In this document: positions 58,798 to 64,000 of the stretch, in pieces | Position numbering within the stretch: the stretch's first letter is position 1 | How the letters are laid out: each line of letters begins with the position of its first letter | DNA from: Homalodisca vitripennis | Lineage: Eukaryota; Arthropoda; Insecta; Hemiptera; Cicadellidae | Assembly (NCBI RefSeq): GCF_021130785.1 | Contig: NW_025778022.1 | Span: 1-64,000, forward strand | Reading direction: 5' to 3' | Length of the DNA: 64,000 nucleotides | Translations under genes and position numbers: made by a program | Notes under the pieces: model-generated | Told to the model about the DNA's origin: nothing | The model's input: the letters and a program-made list of their open reading frames with translations, nothing else | Database searches by the model: none

Positions 58798-59175
58798 TGT
58801 AATGTCGAGATTCGACATTACGGTGGTGGTCGGATCATAGCCTAGAGGTAACCGGGCTGGTAAATTAAACACATGTTTGAAAGTTAACGCACTGGCCGAA
58901 CCGACCGCATCTTTTCATGGTCTGGGGAGGACTGGGGCAATACAAAGGTAGCAGGGGCTGAGGCGTGGGATTGGACACGAGCATCAGGTGAGGTGGTATG
59001 ATGCCAGCCGACCAACCAGAGCCATTTATTAGAATCAGCTCACCCTCTACGTCATACAACTTGCAAAACATATTGCCACACGTGAAACCACAGAAAACTA
59101 AATTATTGTACTGACATACAGGGTACCAACTGTCTTGTTACACCATAATATTATTTATTTTATTAATATACTATA
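58798..59175 (-). repeat. 5' LTR
   Basis: 378 bp, the same length as the 3' LTR and nearly identical to it. It carries the promoter and start of the element transcript by family rule. Confidence 0.95.
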
Positions 59176-59439
59176 CTGCTAACACACACAGCAACAGTAG
59201 TTCAATACTAAGCTATTGAATATCTTCTCGTGGGCGGAGGCCAGCCAGACAACAATGCTAACAACAACAATAGAGCGGTCTACGATACTGATTAGCCACC
59301 TGCTAACACACACAGCAACAGTAGAAATCAATACTAAGCTATTGAATATCTCTGGTGGGCGGAGGCCAGCCAGACAACAATGCTAACAACAACAACAGAG
59401 CGGTCTACGATACTGATTAGCCACCTGCTAACACACACA
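59176..59439. repeat. 124-bp minisatellite, right part
   Basis: Continues the array cut at 53610. Two further copies start at about 59190 and 59313 and end at CTGCTAACACACAC. Confidence 0.95.
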
Positions 59440-62400
59440 ATCCTCTCAGCGTTGAAATTATGTGACCACTGACTAGGAGGTTTTCCTTTGTGTAATGTTC
59501 AGATGAATTAGCTTTTATTCCCTTTTGTGACACATGCATGGATTTCGGAAAACATAATAAATAATATATGAGTTAATATCTATGATAAAAATTGTTCAAT
59601 AAGTAAGTTTTCTTTCATAAGTTCTTTGTATGTTATACTCGTAGATAAAATGAGGTTTATGTAATATTATTTTAACCACAATGAAACACATACATTTATA
59701 CATAAGAAGACATTGGTTGAAAAGTGGTTGTTTCTATGGTTTCAATGAATATATTTCGTAATTTACAACACTACGTTTTAGTTCTTCTGGTGATTTCGCG
59801 CTTAATGATTTGTGATTGGAATTTTTAAAGCAGTTTTGCTAGAGCAGTTGCATGATATGATTGAAGAAATTGTCACTAAATATTTTTACGAGATATCACA
59901 TACAGTTTCCTTTATAACTAATTTAGATGTCTCGTGGTTTCATGGAATTTTAGCATAAAAATAAAAAAAATTCTGAAGTTTAAATATTGAACAAGGAATT
60001 TAACAAGTAGCTCCGAAGCAAAGGAAGTGAAGTCTCTCCAAGCATAATCGGTAATTTTGAATGAACTAAGAGTCATGAAATGTCCACGGACATTATATTG
60101 AATAAATAATGATTGAGAATTTTATTGAACGCCATGTTCTCCGAGACATCATCACACTGAAGTAGGAATTCGGCTTGAATTGGAGTAAACGTTTAAAAAA
60201 AGAAAATTAAATTATAAAAAATATATTAAGAACTCAAATAAAAATAATACCATTTCGATCACATTTTTGTCATGGGAATATTTAATTATTACTAAAATAA
60301 TCACGCATTTATTTGCTATAAAAAAGTTTCTCAAAAGCAAAATTGTAAGAACGGCAAAAGAGATATACAATTTATTTATCTAGCAGGGTTTATTCCAATT
60401 CCCACTCTCTTCCACTTTCACTTCTTTGCTTGTTTGTACCAACAAATAAAACATACGCAGATTAGATTGAAACCTATATTTGACTTCCACCCGGACAATT
60501 TAAAAAACTATGAGGAATGTCATATTACTGACCGCTTAAGTCGATTTATTGACTTTGGATTGATCGTTAGTTCTATTTACTGTGAATTCTGCCACTTTGA
60601 ATTAAAAGTGCTCGAGCAGAGACCTAGCCTTCCGTTCTCTCACGTTGACTACATCGAGATACTTCCCAATGTCAATTCTCTTATGGATGTTGAATGGAAT
60701 GATATCAGTACAAGACGGCAGTAACCCACATCCTTATGTATCCTTAGTATATTTCACTCCACATAGATCTATATTAGACTGAGTGTATCACTCTGCAAAG
60801 CTTTTTAAGCGAGCGAATGGAAAATTTACATTTCTTTCTGTGTATTTGATTATGCTGCTCGTCTCTCCATGGGATATGGTTACACTTTCCCATTTATTGT
60901 TACATTCATCACATGGGTGAAAAATATGGAGAGAGAAAACTTGGAGCATAAGTAAAATGGTAAATAAACTGAAACAGCTATAAGTCAAATGTTACATAGC
61001 AACACATGACGGCTGACTTATCGTAAGATATTTCGAAAAAAATGTTTGCTCCAAATTTGCTTCCTGCGTAGAGAAGAATTCCTGCGTAGAGTTTCTATTA
61101 TGATCTGTATCCCAATCATGAAATTTGGCTGAGAGTCATTGAATTTTGTCACTTAGTAATCTGACACAATACTTCTGTATGCAGCTGGGTGATAAGTTTT
61201 GATCTTGTATAATATGTCTGATAATGAAGTGAGCTATATACTTGAAATGTTGCATCCAAACCTCACCACATCGTGTGGCAAACTGGTACCTTGTCTTAAG
61301 TGGCAGAATGTCAGGCATCAGTGAAATTGTCATATAACAGGTAGCTTCGGTGTATATGAATGTGTCAATATGCTATCAACACCGATCTACAGTCATATTA
61401 ACTCAAGAAAATCTTCAATTTGCACTTAAGATGACTCGACTTTCAACCTGAAGTGTTACAACTACTGCCAGAGTGCGGAATTTTAATATCACGGTTGTTC
61501 CCAAATCAACAGGCAATTCTACAAATATCCCGCCCCTTGCACCAATACATCCGTTAAAAAGACGTGGAAATTCCAACAAATCGGAAGTTGTCATCCAAGC
61601 TCTAATACTTAGCAAGAACATTTTCACATATGATTGTTTTAAGCAATAATTTACCAATGTATCTCAGTTAATAAATAATGTTAGGAACATATTTTTCAAT
61701 GATTGTTTTATACATACTTATTCATTTCTAGGTGTACACAGTGAAAATTTAATACGTAAATATAATAAAAAATGTTAAATTTACAAATATTATATTAGTT
61801 CACTATAAAAAATAAATCGTAACGCACTTACGACGCTTATAGGCTTGTTTGAGTATTGGTTTTAACTTGCTATAACTCCCGAGAGAGTAACAACGACAAG
61901 CCATTTGACTGGTAGTTTGCTGCCGCGACCTGTGGCTTATATATTGTTGTTTGTATATAATGTGTAATTGAATTATGTGAAATTTTATTCAAATTATATA
62001 TTAAGTAACATTAAGTAAAATGCTGATTGCCGATGCGAGCAATAATCCGTGGCTTAGGTTTAAATGTGTGTAATATAATTTCTAGAATTAAAGTACATAC
62101 AATTTTCATTGTATGAATGAAACCAATTAACTCAAAATAGTAAATCTAAGCTTTCCTACACTCCAGTAAGTTCCTGGAATGAGGCTCTATTGTCAATATT
62201 GGTCACAAATCACAACACAATTTTATTTATTCTTATACTTACGTTAAAATAATTGACTGAGCGTTAGTGAAGAAGCTGGAAACACTTTCTGTTTGTCAGT
62301 CCACACGATATCTTGAAAACGAAACCGTTCTTTAAGACTTGTATTGTGAATGAGTCTCCATATCTATATGGAACATATGAATTACGAATTAAACCTCAGT

Positions 62401-64000
62401 GAATCCTCTTACCCGATAAGTGATATAGCTGTATTAAGTAAATTATGTAACTTTTTTATTGTAAGACTTAATGGTACGATTATAATTCTTCCTTTCATGT
62501 ATCAGACTTTTGAGCGAGGTTGTCATTTTTACTTTGTCAAAATTTAATCCCTTTTATCCAAGTTATAACTTTCTCGTTCCAAGTATGGCGCCCATCTATT
62601 CTGACTTAGTTAAGTTTCAGTGAAATATTTATTTGTAATTCCTACAATTAGTGTCATGTCACTTCTCTAGTCAAAACTACGTAGAAAGATCCAATCATAT
62701 ATCATTGAGCACAATATTACCAGACAACCCCAATCGTATGTTTTGTAACTTACGAAATATGTAAATAAGAACCATAGAACAACCACTGAATTTTAACGAT
62801 ACTCTATTCTTATGTATAAAATATTATGTTATTGTTAAAATAATAATATCACATAAATATTACCATATCTATAAGATATAAAGAATTTTACGACATAAAA
62901 ATTACATATGGAACAGTTTTATCATAGATATTAACTCATACACTATTTTACTCATATTGCTCCCCCCTCCGTTACTTAAATAGGTTCCAACAACAAAAAT
63001 GTGAACTGACGTGTCAGTATAGAACGTCTATGCCATTGTGCGTAAGAGTCCGTAGATATGTATTGGCCAAATTATCAAAATAAGTATTACTTGAAGAAGC
63101 ATATCTAACACTACAAAACATATTGTTAATTTTCGTTTACACAAAATTTTATACTTACCCCATTATATAAACTATAAGAATTTGCTTATGGCAATTTTTT
63201 ACACAATTTTATCATTTTTAATCTTATTTTAATTATAATAATTAATAAAAAAGTTAAAAACTGTAAAATACAAAAACAACACAACCTTAATTTGATATGA
63301 AGTGTGACATAAATAACTGTTGCACTTGTGAAAGCGAGACTCGATATAATCCAATTTTAACCACATTCTCTCACCTTCCGGGAATCCGCCTATTACTTTG
63401 CCATTCTCGTTCACTAAACTGGAAGTTTAACCGAAATTATAAATGTCATTTACGTAACTATTTGTCACAAGTATTAATGAAATTTCGGAAAACGATTTTA
63501 TCTAACACTTTTTCAACGATACAGCAATATTTTTTGATACTCAAACTGCAAACTAAATTCTTATTACATTATCTCTTATACATTAGTATTACGTAATGGA
63601 AACACTCGATAAGTATAAGATTCACACACTTTTCCTTCAGTAACCCATCAATAAAACATGTTCGCATTAAGGCGAACTGATTTGTTTCAGTTATACAAAA
63701 TATGTGTCATGCGAGGTTAGGACAACTTGAGGACTTTGTGTAGTAGATACAAAACCAAGCACATACAATAATGTTATGAACATATATTTTATCTCGCTTC
63801 ATTTTGTGTATGCCTTTTACATACGGGTTTTTATTTTCAAAAACCAAATATTACAATATTAACATTATATACACGTAATACAACATAAAATATTTTATGC
63901 ATATCAAATAATATTTTTCTCGAGTAATATCCTAAAACTAACCTTATTATGATATAATTACTTCAAATTATATCGCAATGAATATAAATATCAACATTAA
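59440..64000. other. AT-rich non-coding stretch, nothing recognised
   Basis: No domain, RNA gene or transposon end was found. A 96-codon frame at 60434-60724 has rather even composition (with HITDRLSRFIDFGLIV) and could be an exon or a fragment of something, but I know no family it matches. Confidence 0.4.

Larger units (their letters stand above)
53611..59175 (-). mobile_element. Ty3/Gypsy LTR retrotransposon, probably Mag-like, 5.57 kb
   Basis: Two 378-bp LTRs (53611-53988 and 58798-59175) in the same direction enclose gag, protease, reverse transcriptase, RNase H and integrase, in that order on the minus strand. RT before integrase is the Ty3/Gypsy order. There is no env. The flanks CTGCT at 53606-53610 and 59176-59180 form a 5-bp target-site duplication. 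A primer-binding site and a polypurine tract are in place. Two CCHC knuckles in Gag and the integrase pattern suggest the Mag lineage. The pol region has several frameshifts. Confidence 0.95.

Noticed and set aside
60434..60724. 96-codon frame as a host gene
   Set aside because: Composition is fairly even but there is no domain, no clear splice context and no neighbour to support it.

Overview
This looks like AT-rich nuclear DNA from an insect. A hemipteran or another large, transposon-rich insect genome would fit, but no host gene is present to fix the species. Nearly everything recognisable is repetitive or mobile: a satellite of about 148 bp, three LINE pieces, several minisatellites, a foldback MITE, one LTR retrotransposon and one large virus-like DNA transposon. 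No intact host protein gene was found.

Layout. 1-1957 and 6774-9121 are two halves of one satellite array, split by a LINE on the minus strand (1958-6770). 9282-9418 is one isolated satellite monomer. 9419-22317 is AT-rich non-coding DNA with a second minus-strand LINE fragment (16104-18170) and the 3' end of a plus-strand LINE (about 19090-19447). Minisatellites follow at 22318-22951 (about 203-220 bp period), 30011-30720 (166 bp) and 32100-32745 (135 bp), and a foldback MITE lies at 32863-33533.

33833-46936 is the main item: a 13.1 kb element with terminal inverted repeats of about 145 bp, sitting inside an (AT)n tract. It encodes a protein-primed family B DNA polymerase, a double jelly-roll major capsid protein, a penton-like protein, an adenovirus-type cysteine protease, a coiled-coil fibre-like protein, a VLTF3-like late transcription factor, a DUF5679 zinc ribbon, BRO proteins, paired zinc-finger proteins and several small unknowns. 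This is the gene set of Polinton/Maverick, adintovirus and polinton-like viruses. No retroviral-type integrase and no packaging ATPase could be found. Most of its genes start at a motif of the form TATAAATG, with the start codon inside it, as in poxvirus late promoters. That fits with the VLTF3-like gene. A tRNA-derived SINE has inserted between two of its convergent genes.

53248-59439 holds a 124-bp minisatellite interrupted by a Ty3/Gypsy retrotransposon, probably Mag-like, on the minus strand (53611-59175). Its 378-bp LTRs are almost identical and it has a CTGCT target duplication. 59440-64000 is AT-rich DNA with nothing recognisable.

In both the virus-like element and the Gypsy element the reading frames are broken almost only by single-base shifts, while the catalytic motifs remain. 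Either both are young and newly broken, or the assembly carries uncorrected indel errors. This should be settled before any gene here is called dead.
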